Part shown: in pieces, positions 11,573-24,330 of the stretch
Layout: every line of letters begins with the position of its first letter
Position numbering within the stretch: the first letter of the stretch is position 1
Source: Akebia trifoliata
Taxonomy: Eukaryota > Streptophyta > Magnoliopsida > Ranunculales > Lardizabalaceae
DNA length: 64,000 nt
NCBI GenBank assembly: GCA_017979445.1
Contig: CM030718.1
Span: 26,903,021-26,967,020 of the forward strand
Direction of reading: 5' to 3'
Program-made: the position numbers and the translations under genes
The notes under the pieces: generated by a model
What the model saw: the letters and a program-made list of their open reading frames with translations, nothing else
Told to the model about the DNA's origin: nothing
Databases searched by the model: none

Positions 11573-12364
11573 AAATACAAATAGTCTATCCTAACAAATC
11601 TTATTGTAAAATATTCAAAAAAATAGAAGTTCCATCTCATGTGCATATACTACTAAAAGATAATTATGAATGAAAAACTAAAACTACATAACAGTATTAA
11701 CATTTTGGGTAGGATATTTGCATTAACATATATCCCAATTTTTTGAAAACAAAGAATAGAATAGTATCCTTGTTATTATCCTCCAATCATAAGATACACT
11801 TGTTGGTTGCTTATAAACAACAAGAACAATAACAATGCATTATTTGAAAGATTTGGGATCAGCTAAACAAATGTTGTTTCTTCATTTTATTCTGTCCAAA
11901 GCCAAGTTTTTAATATTGAGAATGATCGATCGTATCTACTTTTATTATTTCCATCAACGTTCTTTTGAGTTATAACATAAAAATTAACAAACAAATAGAC
12001 CTACACAATCCTGATTAATAATCCAACTAATGAAGTTTAACAATACCCACTACTCCAAAAAAATAAGATAATCCACTTGGTTAAAAAAAAATCAATTAAG
12101 TAGATAAGGGAATCAAGAACAATTAATAGAGATACAAGTGATGAAAAAGCAAGAAAGAGGAGGTCCAAAGTCATGAAATAAGATCAGTTACAAACCCATT
12201 TAAAGGTTATTTCCTCTCTAAATCAAACCTTAATGAAATAAAATAACACAAACCAACCATATAATACACAAGTTTCAATACACACAAAAGAAAAAAAGAA
12301 AGAAAAAAAAAAGTGCTATGAAACAGAACAAGCAAGCCTAGTCACTTATCACCATTAGCACATC

Positions 12365-14583
12365 TTAGTTTAGGGAATCAATAGTTTTGCTTAGCTCCTC
12401 CAGCTTTTTCATCCTCAATCTCTCACTTTCACTTACTAACTGCTCACAAGATCAAATAAGATTTTTAAAATTAAAAAAAAATTAAGAAAAAAAAAAATTC
12501 CACAAAAGTTAGAAACGAGAATAAAGAGACCATTAAATTTTATTTATTAAGAAGATCAAGATTTACCTCCATTAATTTGGTAATTAGTTGAGCTTTCTCC
12601 TTGTTCTTCTCGTTGAAGGCCTCAAGGGCTTCTTTGTATTCTTTCTCCTTTGATCAACCAAAAAACCCACTCTCATTATGTTAATTTGGATTTCTCAATG
12701 TGACCATTTGATTAAAATTAATTACCAAAGATAAATAAACATGGTGTCTAAAGTGCAAAATTTTAATGTGTTTGATTATGCATTTAAGTTAGAAAACCAT
12801 TTTCCTAGAAACAATTTTTTTCCTAACTGATGCCATGGGGGAAATGATTTTCTCGTAGGAATGGGAGAATTTAACGTTCAATTGTGAAATTTTGCCAAAA
12901 ATTCATTTTCCTGAAAGTATTATTTTGCTGAAAGATAGGAAAGTAATTGCCAAACAAAATCCATGGGCATCTGAATTTTTCTTCAGAATGGCAAAATTTT
13001 ATTTCTTCACAAAACTAATCAAACAAGGGAAACATTTTCTCATAAAATTCATTTTTTCTCAAGAAATTAAAGGAAATAACAAGAATTAAAGAAACAACAA
13101 CAATAGTAGTGGTAAACTAACGGTTGTTTAGCACAGTGGCCAAGACATCCCTCCAAAAAGGAAGAGATCTTGAGTTCAAGCCCTTTCGTTGGCCACTCAC
13201 AAAGATTTATCCCTACTCTCCCAGTATGTGTGTTTTGTGGGGTATTGCATGTACCAAAGAGATTTGGGTGAGATATGGTGCTTTAAGAGGTCAATTGCCT
13301 CGCCCCTGCTAGTCGGGCCTATAAGCCCGGAACCCCATCATTATAAAAAAAAAAAAAACAATAGTAGTAGTTAATGGCTCACCTTCTTTTGGAAGCTCTG
13401 TCCGAGAGGTTTTAACTCTTTATTAATTATGTCAATCTTCTTACGCACTATAGCGACTTCCTTCCTCGTCGGATCTGCTAGTGCTTCAAGCTCCTATTAT
13501 AATTGAATTTCTTCCAAGTAATTAGAAATTGGGACTATTAATGTTTCCATGCAAGTATTGTAGTTATAAAATAAAAATACAACTTATTAGTAGATATCGG
13601 AATAAGATTTACGAAATTTCTTAAAAAATGATTAATATAATCCACTATGCCAAGCTACAGATATAAATACAACAAATGGTACAAAAGTTGAGGATATGAG
13701 TCTTCATGTTCAAAATCCAATAAATAATATATATATCACGAAATTTGTAACATTTATTTTTTGTAATATAAAATTTCTTACAGTATAAAATTGATACATT
13801 TTTATTAAAATAAAAATAAAATAACTTATCAATTTGGAAAATATCCAATACAAAGATAGAAAATTTTAAGGAAGATTAAGTTGTAAGCTTGGTTAATAAG
13901 TTGCTAAAGTTCGTTAATGATCAGTAATTAATAGGTGAAGGTGGGTTTTGAACTCAGATTATGATATCAATACTCACAAATATTAACCAAACTTATAATA
14001 AGCCAAGTATAATTCCAACCATTAAACACAAATACAAGGGTTGATATTTATCATAAGGATTACATGATGTATCCTTGAAATACGTATTTTATTCTGACCA
14101 TTGGATTTCGTGTTTCAACTGTCAGGATTTAATTTCATGTTATTTGAGTCATGGGTTCGCGGGATTTCTCTCCCCTCTTTTGGGTGAAAATAGATTGTAT
14201 GTTTATAAATAAAAAATTAATACACTTTAGGGGACACAAAACCCAGAGTTAATTATTATAAATATTTTGTGTGATCTAGGTACCATAGTCATGTTGATGT
14301 ATATAAGTATATATCATAGAAATTAAAAAAAAAAACTTACTTCTCTAATATCGGCCAAACGTTTCGTTTCTTCTTCGACGCGACCCAATTGAGCTTGAAC
14401 CTTCTCCTTCACTTCCATCTTCTTCTTCTCAATCTCTTCTTCCTTAACTCGAAACGTCGTAAGAGCGGATCTCGACATATCATCCTTATCTTCCATTGTT
14501 GATAGGCACCCACTATAATTCATACTTCCCGAGCTCTTAATAACCTTCTGAATCTGTGGCTGTTGTTGCTCTAATGTCTGCAT
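12365..14583 (-). CDS. DUF662 / RAB6-interacting-golgin-like coiled-coil protein (4 exons)
   Basis: Exons on the minus strand: 14341-14583, 13383-13493, 12567-12647, 12365-12439. All are GT-AG and phase 0, giving 169 residues plus stop. The start was put at the ATG opening MQTLEQQQPQIQKV; the upstream frame only reads through an AAAC repeat in the leader. Conserved blocks are SRSALTTFRVKEEEIEKKK (residues 37-55), QLGRVEEETKRLADIREELE, DPTRKEVAIVRKKID, KEYKEALEAFNEKNKEKAQL and ERLRMKKLEELSKTID. Most of the protein is charged heptad-like coiled coil with no signal peptide or membrane segment. The family (DUF662, called RAB6-interacting golgins in annotations) includes Arabidopsis ACIP1, a microtubule-associated immune component, as I recall. 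The exact role of this copy cannot be read from sequence. A SINE occupies intron 2. Confidence 0.93.
13117..13357 (+). mobile_element. Full-length tRNA-derived SINE in intron 2 of the DUF662 gene
   Basis: A-box-like TTTAGCACAGTGGCCAAG, B-box-like GAGTTCAAGCCC and a terminal A run at about 13345-13357. Flanks ACAATAGTAGTGGTAA (13100-13115) and ACAATAGTAGTAGTTAA (13358-13374) are a near-identical target duplication. It lies antisense to the host gene, and the duplication ends about 8 bp from the exon-2 splice donor. Confidence 0.88.
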
Positions 14584-14596
14584 TTTTTCCTCTACA

Positions 14597-14630
14597 ACAA
14601 CAAACAAACAAACAAACAAACAAACAAACC
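14597..14630. repeat. AAAC tetranucleotide repeat in the DUF662 gene leader
   Basis: Seven or so copies of CAAA/AAAC (TTTG on the gene strand) directly upstream of the start codon, within the probable 5' untranslated region. Confidence 0.8.
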
Positions 14631-14799
14631 CTTCTCTTATTTGGAATTCTATCTTTTATTTCTTTCTTTTCTTCTTTGTTCTTCTTTCTTTTGCTTTTGC
14701 TTTGGAATGATGACTTTCTTTCTCCTATTACAAGTGTGCTTATAAACAATATTGGTTTGAAATGTTTCAAAGAGCCAATCAGCTTTCTTTAGGACCAAA

Positions 14800-15960
14800 T
14801 AATACAAAAAGAATAGAGTGAATTTACCAAAATGCCTACAAACTTTATTAAAAGAGGGTAGGTTTTATCTTGTTGAATGGAGAGATGCTTTGAAAAAAGC
14901 CTTGATTTTCTCCACCATTACTCAAAAACATATTTGACTTCAACAACAAAAAGAATGTAAATATGTAATTTAAAGAAGATATGAGTTGATTTTTTATTAT
15001 TATTATTAATTTCTCTTTTTTTATTATTTTACATTTATTATTTTATGAAAGCTTGGAGAAGGATCTAAATGGGGGGCCTCCTTTGGTTAGTAAGATTGTT
15101 ATTTTCCTAAGTTGGTATATTGGCAGTTTCAACTAATTACTACGGTTAACCCCACACTTGTGGGGTTAACTGACACAAACACACATAAAAATGTATGAGA
15201 AACCCTTTCCTTACTAAGATAGTGAGGAAGAAGGTTTTACTAGGTTTCATCCACAGTCAAAAAGACTTTGAGATGCGTAAAACAAGATCTTGATATTTGT
15301 TACAAATCTCAAGAATTTATTTTTTAGAATCTCGAGGTCTTTTTTGAGGGTGGATGACTCTTAGTAAGGCTAGTTGGACATAGGGACAGTGAGGGAATGA
15401 ATTTTGATGTTATAATGCATCGCAACATGGCGGCTCCCTCATAGGTGGCAACTCCTTAACTTGCCAACCAGCAACAAAAAATCGACGATTATCATTGCCG
15501 CACCAAATTTTTTAATACACACCAAAACCATGGCACACAAAATAAGGTTATAGTAATCAATAAATAAAAAGTTTTAAACAAACAATTTGGCTAATTCAAT
15601 CATGCAAGTTATAAGTTATAAGTACAACTATAATGTTAAAAAAATAATTAAGAGTTAAACAGAAGAATTTTTTATTATTATTTATAAATATGCATTTCTT
15701 ATAGAATGAAGAGGCATAATGATATTTCTCGAAAAGAAAATGTTGTATCTTTATTATTTGGTGTTTGGCAAAACCCAAAGATGAAATTCTGCATAACGGG
15801 ATGATTCGATGGTTTCTTAGAGACTCAATACAAATCGTACGACAAACTGATTCATTACGCACTAGTTCTCAGTTTGATCTATAGGAATGAATTTAGTAAC
15901 AAAGGCATTTCTCAGTCAAATACAATAATTTTTTTTTTTTCTTTTGAGAAGAGGAAGACA
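14800..15960. other. Intergenic, nothing recognised
   Basis: AT-rich sequence upstream of the DUF662 gene. The short frames carry no conserved motif. No clear terminal repeats were seen. Confidence 0.5.
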
Positions 15961-15967
15961 CAAAAAA

Positions 15968-17289
15968 TGTTGTTGTGGTCATTAATTAAAAAATAAAATG
16001 ATTTTCTATATTTAATTTCCTTGTTTAGTGTGTGATAAAAATGTGAAAATTTTGAAAAAGCAAAGAGACAAAATCACATAAAGCACAAGGATTTACAGAA
16101 CAAGAACAATCACAATTTTCTCGTACATTTTACAGTCCTAGAGATATTTATTTATAAAATCGGGAATTACAAAAACATGTAAATCTTCTCTAAAAATAGA
16201 AAATTCTTAAGAAAATATTACATAATTGCCCTTTTCATATCCCTTAAAAAAAAATCGGACTTGAGGCTTAATTTTGCGTAATGCAAAAGAATACAAGACA
16301 ATTTACACAACAACAACAACAACAAAATGGGTTGGCAATATAATAAACTCACAAAGAAAAAAGTGAGTTTATTTTTTTTATTTTTTATTTTAAATTTATT
16401 TATTGTTTATTGATTTTGATGGAATGTAAAATACTATTTTGTTGAAAGGTCCCTAAGGAGTGCTGGTAAATCTTCATTTTTTTTTTATTTGAAGAGGGAT
16501 GCTTAAGCCAGATGCCTTGGTTGTGGAGTAGACAGTAAGGGCTTACCTACACAGAGAGGAATGAGAACCGTAGGGGTCAAGGCAGATTAGGAGAAAAGGA
16601 AGCAATTTGATCAGCCAACTTTAACCTTTCCAACAAGGACTACTTCAAAGAAAGATTCCCCTCTTTTTCTCTTAATTATTATTATTATTATTTATCTGGT
16701 AAGATTAGGTCAAAGGAGTGCTAGACTTCCATTATAACAAGTTAAAGGTATCTCCTTTTTTTCTCTTTTCATTTCTTTATGTGGGGGTCCATTAAAATAT
16801 TATCATTAGATTGTACGGTTGCGATCGTTCCTTTAAATCGATAATGATCGTAGGATACACTCAAGTGAGGCCATCAAATGATGAGTAGTGTTGATGATTA
16901 TGCATGTCGTCACTGAGTTGCCGACAAGTGTGTTGTTATTTGTGAATTTATCACTCAATCTTAACTCATTTTAAAGGATGTGTTATCTTTAGGATTTACG
17001 TGGTTCAGTTGTGTGCCTACTTCCATGGATTAGAAAAAGAATAATCATTATTTTCTTTCAAGTCTTACAACCGTACAAATCTCTATTTATAAGATCGAGA
17101 ATTACTAAAATATGATTATCTCCCGAAAATAGAAAATCCTTAAGAAAATATCATACAATAACATTTTTTGTAATCCTAAAAAAATTGGTGCAGGGACTCC
17201 ACTCCTACGCCCCTAGAAAGGGGGCACTACTCCCTACACCGATGCAACTCAAATGTAATGCCAACAAAATACAAGACATTTACACAACA
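15968..17289. mobile_element. Possible non-autonomous LTR element (two related ends)
   Basis: Two direct, diverged copies of about 250 bp end at 16312 and 17289. Both contain TTTATAA, a GAATTAC block, AAAATAGAAAAT(T/C)CTTAAG and finish ACAAGACA...TTTACACAACA. The second begins TGTTGTTATT (16931), so it reads TG...CA. It contains ATTTACGTGGTTCAG, a phrase common in plant LTRs. The ~620 bp between the copies is non-coding. No target duplication was found. Confidence 0.45.
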
Positions 17290-17553
17290 ATTATGTCATA
17301 ACCGGAAAGAATCTTTTTTGGAATGAAATAATAAATAAAAAAATTCTAGAAAAAATAGTCTTAAACATCGGGTCTTCTTAGAAAATGCTTGTTTGTGTTT
17401 CATTGCATCCTCTACAATACCTTTTTTATGTAGTTCCCTGTGGTACTTTTTCAAAAATCGAGACAATGTCACGTTGACACAAAATACAACCTCAACTATG
17501 TAGTCTCATTTTCTAAACAAGATTTGAATATATATATATATATATATATATAA

Positions 17554-17741
17554 AGGATTCGAATGCCCTAAAGAGAATCAAACATTTTTCAAAATAGGGG
17601 TTTGAAGTTTTAGAATGGACTGATTTTTACCATAGAGATCATTCTCATCAAAAATCAGCCCTTTCCGAAACTTCTAACCCGTACATTGAAAAAATATTTG
17701 GCACTACGTTTGGCTCTCTTTAGGGCCTCCGAATGCCAACC
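17554..17741. mobile_element. Fold-back MITE, family D, diverged
   Basis: Inverted ends GGATTCGAATGCCCTAAAGA and TCTTTAGGGCCTCCGAATGC surround a palindrome with GACTGATTTTTACCATAGAG and ATCAAAAATCAGCC. It is inserted in a TA run, like the other family D copies. Confidence 0.65.
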
Positions 17742-18990
17742 ATATATATATTAACTACATCAAGAGCTTTGAAAATGGATGGCTATTGAACTCACAAGTG
17801 ATTTTGGTATCTTGTTGACGTGGTGCCCTCTTGACCACAAAAAAAAGCTACAATCATTTTCCGTGCCAAGGCAGGATTTTTTTTCATGGAGAAAATGATT
17901 TTTCTATGAAAATGCACAATCATACATCCACAAATAACAAGAGTTGAATCAAACTGACCCATTCAATAACTACCTAGCCCGGCCCATTGAATCAATGGGC
18001 CTAAGCAATTTGGGTCATTACAGTTTAGTGTGATCATCCGGAAGATTCAACTAGGTTGGAGATATTTTCAGAGTCCACTCCTTGCAGTCCAGGAAAAAAT
18101 GGTCAAGAAGGCCCCCCCAAAAGGAGGAAATACTGAATTTCAATGGTCAAGTTCACCTCATTAGGTTGGTTTCACCATAGAAAATCTCTTAAGTTGGCTT
18201 GATATTTGGGCATCTAGTGGATGTAGAAGACATAGTAACAAAGTTCAATTCGGGTAATATTTGCTGGGGGTACAATTCTGTTAATTTGGATAAATTCGAG
18301 AATTTTTCTTAAAAAACTGGAAAATTTTCAGGGAATATCGATGTTTTTGGGCTTCTTTATCAAACTTCATAATCTTCAACCTCCCTAGAACCCCATCTTG
18401 TTGTTTGACATTTGAACGTTTGAAGAAAAAATATTGAGGGTGAAGGATAAAAATATTACCACATTCTATGATTAGTCAATAAATCACCAATTAATTTGTT
18501 GATTCATCGATCTAGTTGGCTAGTCCCTTATTTGGAGAACTTTACGAATTTAAAAAAAAAAAAATCAGAGAATCTCTGAGACTAAAGTAGAAAGGTATAT
18601 AGTGGGTGTGATTCACCATGGTTTGGTGGACTTTTAGGCCCAATAAATATGGGCCTGGGCTTCGGTTGCAACTACTACAGACTTTTTATTGGGCTTACTT
18701 CATAACCAACTAGAGTTGATTAGGTTTGGGCTTGACTAGGGCCTCTGTCAAATCAAATACCCCAATTGATTAAAACTACTATATGTATTGGGCTTGGAGC
18801 TGATGTAAATTACCAAGTTGGGATTTGAGATAGCTTAATGAGACCCAAACCTAACCCATAAAGATCTTAATACATATTATGGGTCACATTGATTTTCCTT
18901 TCCAGTAAACATGTTATGCAGTCATGCATGCAGAGATACTAACATAATAATCACGTGTGATTGAGCGTAGAAGTATATGATTTAGTACGT
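17742..18990. other. Intergenic, no gene recognised
   Basis: Several phrases such as GGGCCTGGGCTT and TGGGCTTGGAGC suggest degraded repeats. No coding or structured element could be assigned. Confidence 0.4.
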
Positions 18991-18992
18991 TA

Positions 18993-19230
18993 TGTTAGAA
19001 TAGTCCCAGATTGCCTTGGTACTATTGGGATGTGCAATATATAAAGCGAGATGATGGCACATGGTCTTTAACATGGTATCAGAGCAAGTGTACCTCAAGA
19101 ATGAGTTTGGTTAGTATCTCTAACTCTGCGTCTTGGCGCTGAGTGGGTGTTAGAACAGTCTGCAATGTATAAAGCGCCAATCTACCACCCTTAAATCTTG
19201 TTGCATAGATGTCTAAGAATCATTTTTTTC
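18993..19230 (+). mobile_element. TRIM-type LTR retroelement fragment
   Basis: An 81-bp LTR runs TGTTAGAATAGTCCC...TCTTTAACA (18993-19073), with TG...CA ends and a TATA-like AATATATAAAG. It is followed at once by TGGTATCAGAGC (19074-19085), the primer-binding site complementary to initiator tRNA-Met that plant copia/TRIM elements use. A second, diverged LTR start TGTTAGAACAGTC lies at 19148. The internal region is only about 74 bp, so the element has no coding capacity. Confidence 0.75.
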
Positions 19231-20120
19231 TAATGCACGCTTAATGAGAGATCTATGTGGCAAGATCTAAGGTGCAAGAGTGGGATTTTAACCCTCCTCT
19301 CTAGATGTATACGATCCGGTATAGATCTGTTGTAAAATTTTGAAGAAAATCAAGTAGTTATATATGAACCCTGTAAACCATCCTACTAGTGTAAGTTTGG
19401 TGGGTATTATTGTTACAACAGTTATAACAGTGTGAAATTGGGGGAAGTTAAGACTCATATCTTTAAAATTACGTATTTGTAAAAGAATAATACATTTAAC
19501 TTTGGTATCAATTTTTGAAAATTGAAATTAATTAGATACTAAAAGTTGAATTCAATACCATTTTGGTAATTTAAAAAATATTAAATTAATATATTAATTT
19601 AAGTTTTACAAGCTTTGTTTTATGAGTCCTGATAATACGACTCACCAAGTGGTATACTCGATCGACTCCCTAACGTGGACAAGTTCGGGGGTTCCATAGA
19701 TGTGTACGATATGAATTGCAACTCTCTTCAATAAGAGCTGTTTTGCCATCAACTCCTCGAGATTTACCCCCTCAATCATATTTCCTCGAATATATAATGG
19801 ATCAACACTTGGAAAATGATTCCAAAACATGAATCAAGTTACAAGTTGAAAGAAGACAATGTAATTATAGATGGTGAAGATATAAATCCTTGTCGACAAT
19901 GTGCACTTTTCAAATTTTAGAGAGAATCAATCCATTGTTATAAAATCTTATAAACATTATTATAAGTATATTCTAAGTATCTACATAATAAAACACAATG
20001 ATGGTCCGACTCACTTTGTCTCAAGATTTATATCTCATAAACAAGTATATCTGAGTATAATAAGTTTTACCTTTTCTCTTCTTCTTCTTTCCAAAAATAT
20101 TTATAACTTTATTGAACGTA
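19231..20120. other. Intergenic, no gene recognised
   Basis: Includes a possible highly degraded fold-back end (GAGTCCTGATAAT near 19624, with TTCCATAGATGTG about 70 bp later) but no matching right arm. Confidence 0.4.
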
Positions 20121-20124
20121 TGTT

Positions 20125-20215
20125 GTTGATGTGGCAACTTCACAGAACCATAGATCTTTTTCTTCAAGATACATAAGGAAAAATATCTATGATTCTATGC
20201 AGTTGCCACGTCAAT
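20125..20215. mobile_element. Small fold-back element, type C arms
   Basis: GATGTGGCAACTTCACAGAA pairs with TTCTATGCAGTTGCCACGTC around an apex of CATAGATCTTTTTCTTCAAG. Outer terminal bases are not preserved, so it may be a trimmed copy. Confidence 0.65.
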
Positions 20216-20298
20216 CCTTTACAAATCACATAGAATTTAACGTGTCATTTTATCATTAGTCATTTTCAATAGAACAAACATATGCATGCAATAAATCA

Positions 20299-20405
20299 GA
20301 CGTGGTCGCAGCTAACGTAGCAAGGGCACAAAACCACATCTTTTTCCTTGAGTATCCCGAAGAAAAGGATCTATGGTTCTATACTCGTACCATGTCTGCC
20401 GTATA
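20299..20405. mobile_element. Fold-back element, type C arms
   Basis: Imperfect arms GACGTGGTCGCAGC and ACCATGTCTGCC enclose apex halves CACATCTTTTTCCTTGAGTA and CCCGAAGAAAAGGATCTATG. It lies 85 bp from the previous one. Confidence 0.6.
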
Positions 20406-22830
20406 ACTCGTAATCCTTTCAACTCATTTTTTTTCCTTTTTTTTAGAGCGTTACCATTGTCGCACCAATTCCTATATAAATGATCAAAGATTGCACATGA
20501 TTGGTGTGGCTTTAGTAAAAATTGGTGTGACAATCACAATTCTCTTTTTAAAATTTTTAATTTTTAATTTTTTTTAATAATACCCTTTTAATTTTATTAT
20601 TGCTTCAATTTTAGTAGTCTAGAAAAACTCTAGTTCAGTTATAGGGAATCCATTTTAGCTTTTTTTTGACATGTTAGAGATGTTTTATGTACCTCTACGG
20701 CTCTACCAGACTTAGTGGACCTATTTTGGATATTTTATCGATCTCAGTGAGATCTAGTGGACCCATTTCAGATCTCCTCCAATTATTCTCCATTTCTTTC
20801 TAAAATAAAAGTTCATAAAAGGGTCGTTGATGTACTCTTCAAAACTCAAACGAGAGGCTCCATCAAACGTACGGCTGAGATTTTGAACAAAAGTACATAT
20901 TTCTTACAGATCAAAACCAAGAATCTAAGATTCCATTGATTTGGAAATCACTAGGAATATCCTCTCATCTCAGCCTTCAATACAAACAGACTCACCCATG
21001 ACTAAGGGTGGTTCCTACTCCTACTCTTTAACGTGTGAACCTAAAGAGGATGTCTTCCTCAGTCCTCACTATAACGTAATATAAAGAAAAACATTCACGT
21101 GATGACACGTGTTATTAACTGTACCGCGTGCGAAAGTAAAAGCTTGGGGCCCACGTGAGTAGCTGTCTCTTCTGGCATCTTTTCTGTGTATTCTGACTCA
21201 TTCAGAACGTGTCAGTAAGTTTTCTTGCATGAAGCAACATACCCTTTTAAAATTGAAACTAAAACTTAAAAAAATAAATTAAAAAAAAGACATTTTGGTC
21301 AGCATTGAAGATATGTCTGTGTTTTCAACTGATGGTATCTTGACTTGGGTCTTTTCTGAAAGATTAATATAAATGACATAATACCCACATATTCAACTTC
21401 TTGGTTAAAAGACCCCTTGGATTCATTCAATATAACATAAGGTGAAGTTTTTAGTTTAATATGTTAAAATTTATTGTAGAGGCTAATAATTTGAGGATGA
21501 AATTTTTTTACTTTGTACGTTGATTTACTCGAATGTAATTTGAGTTCATGATTTGCCACTCTAAAACAAATTTGGTTTGTATAGGTTATTTTGTAGCAGG
21601 AATTTATGTCATTTATGTTAATGTCAGAGATGAAGACTTGGCACACATGAACATGTTATCAATATGAAAATTGTAGAGGCTTTTTGTAGTTTTCACCTCA
21701 AGATTAGTTGTGATCTTCAAATTTTCTTGAAATCTTCGGTCCTCTAAATTTACTTCTATTATTTGTGATGTTTAGGCTGGATTCGAACATTTGAATAGTT
21801 AATTGATGAAAAAATAAGGATGAGGTCCTGGTGTGGTACTAGTCAAATGTCCTTCGAAGATTAAGTCAATAAAATGGTAGAGGTTAACTGGGCTGTACAC
21901 TAAGCTCAATGATTTTAACTTGAAATTTTCTTCCAATTAATGTGGCTTACCGATGGTCGAGCTCCAAGTCCCGCTACTACTCTGATTCAGGTGGTTTAAC
22001 ATTAGAACTAAATCGACTGTAGACTAAGCTCAATGGTTCGCTTAGTTATTGCCTACCCAACCTTTCTTTATGACAATCCTCCAACTTCACTAAAAATTGA
22101 CGATGTTTTATGTTGGTCCCACTAAATTTGGTGACAAAAATGAACTCCACAAAAACGTAAGGGTATCTTTAATAGTGATCAAAATAGATGTATATAAGTT
22201 CATAGTTTTTTACTAATCTAGTACAAATCGAACCATGAATTTGTTTACTTCCTACTGATTCGTACTTCTGCATAATAGGAACGAATTCAATAACATTACT
22301 CCCACTTAGGCTCATGATCTACTTGGACTTGCTAAAATATGGTTTTTAAAACCAAATATCTCATCTTATGTCCGCTACCCATATATCGAGTTCACTAATC
22401 AAAGTGAATTCCATTAATAGGAGTCAAATCAAATTTGAATTTTTAATTGAATAATTAAATCGAACATTTTCTTATTTACTAATTCAACTTGTGAATTTTT
22501 CACAGGGGATCTATTGATATGAGGTTGGATTCCAAACAATAGAGTTTAATAAGCAATCTAGAATAGATACCAAAATCTATCCATGTTCACAATTTGATCA
22601 AATAATTTATATGTTTCCAAGCAATTGATGGTAATTTTACCAATTAAACATCACATGCATTCCACTCGCTTCTTGCTAGTAACATTAAAGCATACCCACT
22701 ATTGAAATATCTTAATAGTTGGGAAGAATTTTGTGGTTCACCATCAAGTTCCGAAAGTTTTACGAGTCCTCAAGATTTTGATCTTCATGTGGAAATATTC
22801 ATTAAAACATGCATAATAATTGAGTAACAA

Positions 22831-22862
<32 letters not shown>

Positions 22863-24160
22863 TGAGTGAGAGGGACACAGACAAAGATGGACAATTTTTA
22901 AGATGTTTGTCGTCTAAAATTGATGATTGCATCATCGACCAATTGAAAACAACATTAGAATGAGGATAAATTCAATTTTTTCAACTTATTATCTCACAGA
23001 TTAATACAGATTCAATTTCTAGTTGTCCACCATATCAATTGTGTTATGTGGACAACCTTAATAGAAAAATATAATACCCTTATCCTCGATTTAGAAAAAT
23101 ATCCCATTCTTAAATCGAATTATCTGGACTTCAAATTTCGTGAGATAACATATCAAATTCTCTAGACCTCCCATGACTCTTTGATCGATGCTCATTTTAC
23201 TTGTGGACTAAATTTTTTTGTTAATCACAAACAACCCAAGATCACTAATAATCAATTTTCAAAGAGTTTCTGATGCTTAAGTTAAAAATAAGTTCAGATA
23301 ATCATCCAAAAGTTATTTGATTAAGACCCGCATTCCTTATTTATAAGTCTATTTTTATTTAATATTAAATAGACAAATTTTCTTTGTTAACTTCTTTTCA
23401 CAATCTTTGGAGTCCATGATTATATATTTCTTGAATTCGCACTATCCATTTATTTGTTACTCATTATTCCATCCATCAAGATAGATTATACAGACAGATT
23501 CAATTTATCTTGTCAAAAAGATATATAATGTTATCAGATATTTCGCGTGTGGGATCATGTCCAGACTTGAGTTACCACTCTTTCTTAATCTTACTATATT
23601 GAGATTTGGTCGTAATCTCATTCAATAAAAATTTTGAGGTGATAAATGTACGAATATTCTTATTTTTGAATTAAAATATAATTTTTTTTATAGTGACGAT
23701 CTTTGAAATTAATAACTTAATTGAGGGATAATCGTGTAAATTTGAAACTTGAAAGGAGTAAATGTAAATATGGGAAAGATAGTGGGGGCGTGTAGTAGTA
23801 ACCTCGAAGTGAGGATCAATCATCATCATCATCACGAGCGGTAGTTGGTCATGTCATGTGGGGTTCAAAGCCCCACATCTGACACATCTCACATCTCAGA
23901 TGTCTGTCTCTCTCTTTTTCTTCAACTTGCTCATTGCCTCCTCTTATTTACCATATTACCCTTCGTCCAACTCTTTTCATCTATAACAAATCTATCTAAA
24001 GATTATAAATTATGCACCCAACCTATATTTTCATTAATTTTAGCTTACACCCCTAAATAAGAACTTACATGACATTGACTAATAAAACTATTAATTTAAT
24101 TATATAATTTGTTAAGTATTTAGAATGCTTTAAAAGGCACATTTTGCATAAATTAAAATG
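20406..24160. other. Intergenic, gene-free; includes a GT microsatellite
   Basis: No recognisable gene. A (GT)n tract lies at 22832-22862. Short frames are AT-rich and motif-free. ACGTG-containing elements near 21095-21155 are isolated and cannot be tied to a gene. Confidence 0.5.
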
Positions 24161-24164
24161 GAAA

Positions 24165-24330
24165 ATGCTCAAGTAACATTAAAATTAACAACGTTTCACA
24201 CATTGCTGATATGAATATGTGTATAAAATTATAGACGTTTTTCATCGAGACACGAATAAGAAGCATCTCTGGTTCTGTGCATATCGATATGTGAAACGAT
24301 GTCAATTTCAATGTTACACATTTCTAGAAA
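24165..24330. mobile_element. Fold-back MITE, type A' arms, diverged
   Basis: Left arm AAGTAACATTAAAATTAACA with CGTTTCACACATTGCTGATA pairs with the right arm CATATCGATATGTGAAACGA and TCAATTTCAATGTTAC. The apex is GACGTTTTTCATCGAGACAC / AAGAAGCATCTCTGG, a variant of the shared apex. Confidence 0.75.

Noticed and set aside
13124..13374. Two overlapping plus-strand frames
   Set aside because: They are the SINE at 13117-13357 and its target duplication.
14537..14770. Frame through the AAAC repeat upstream of the DUF662 gene
   Set aside because: Low-complexity translation of a leader microsatellite; no family similarity.
18993..19230. tRNA-like gene at the TGGTATCAGAGC motif
   Set aside because: The motif is a retroelement primer-binding site after an LTR; no cloverleaf can be formed.
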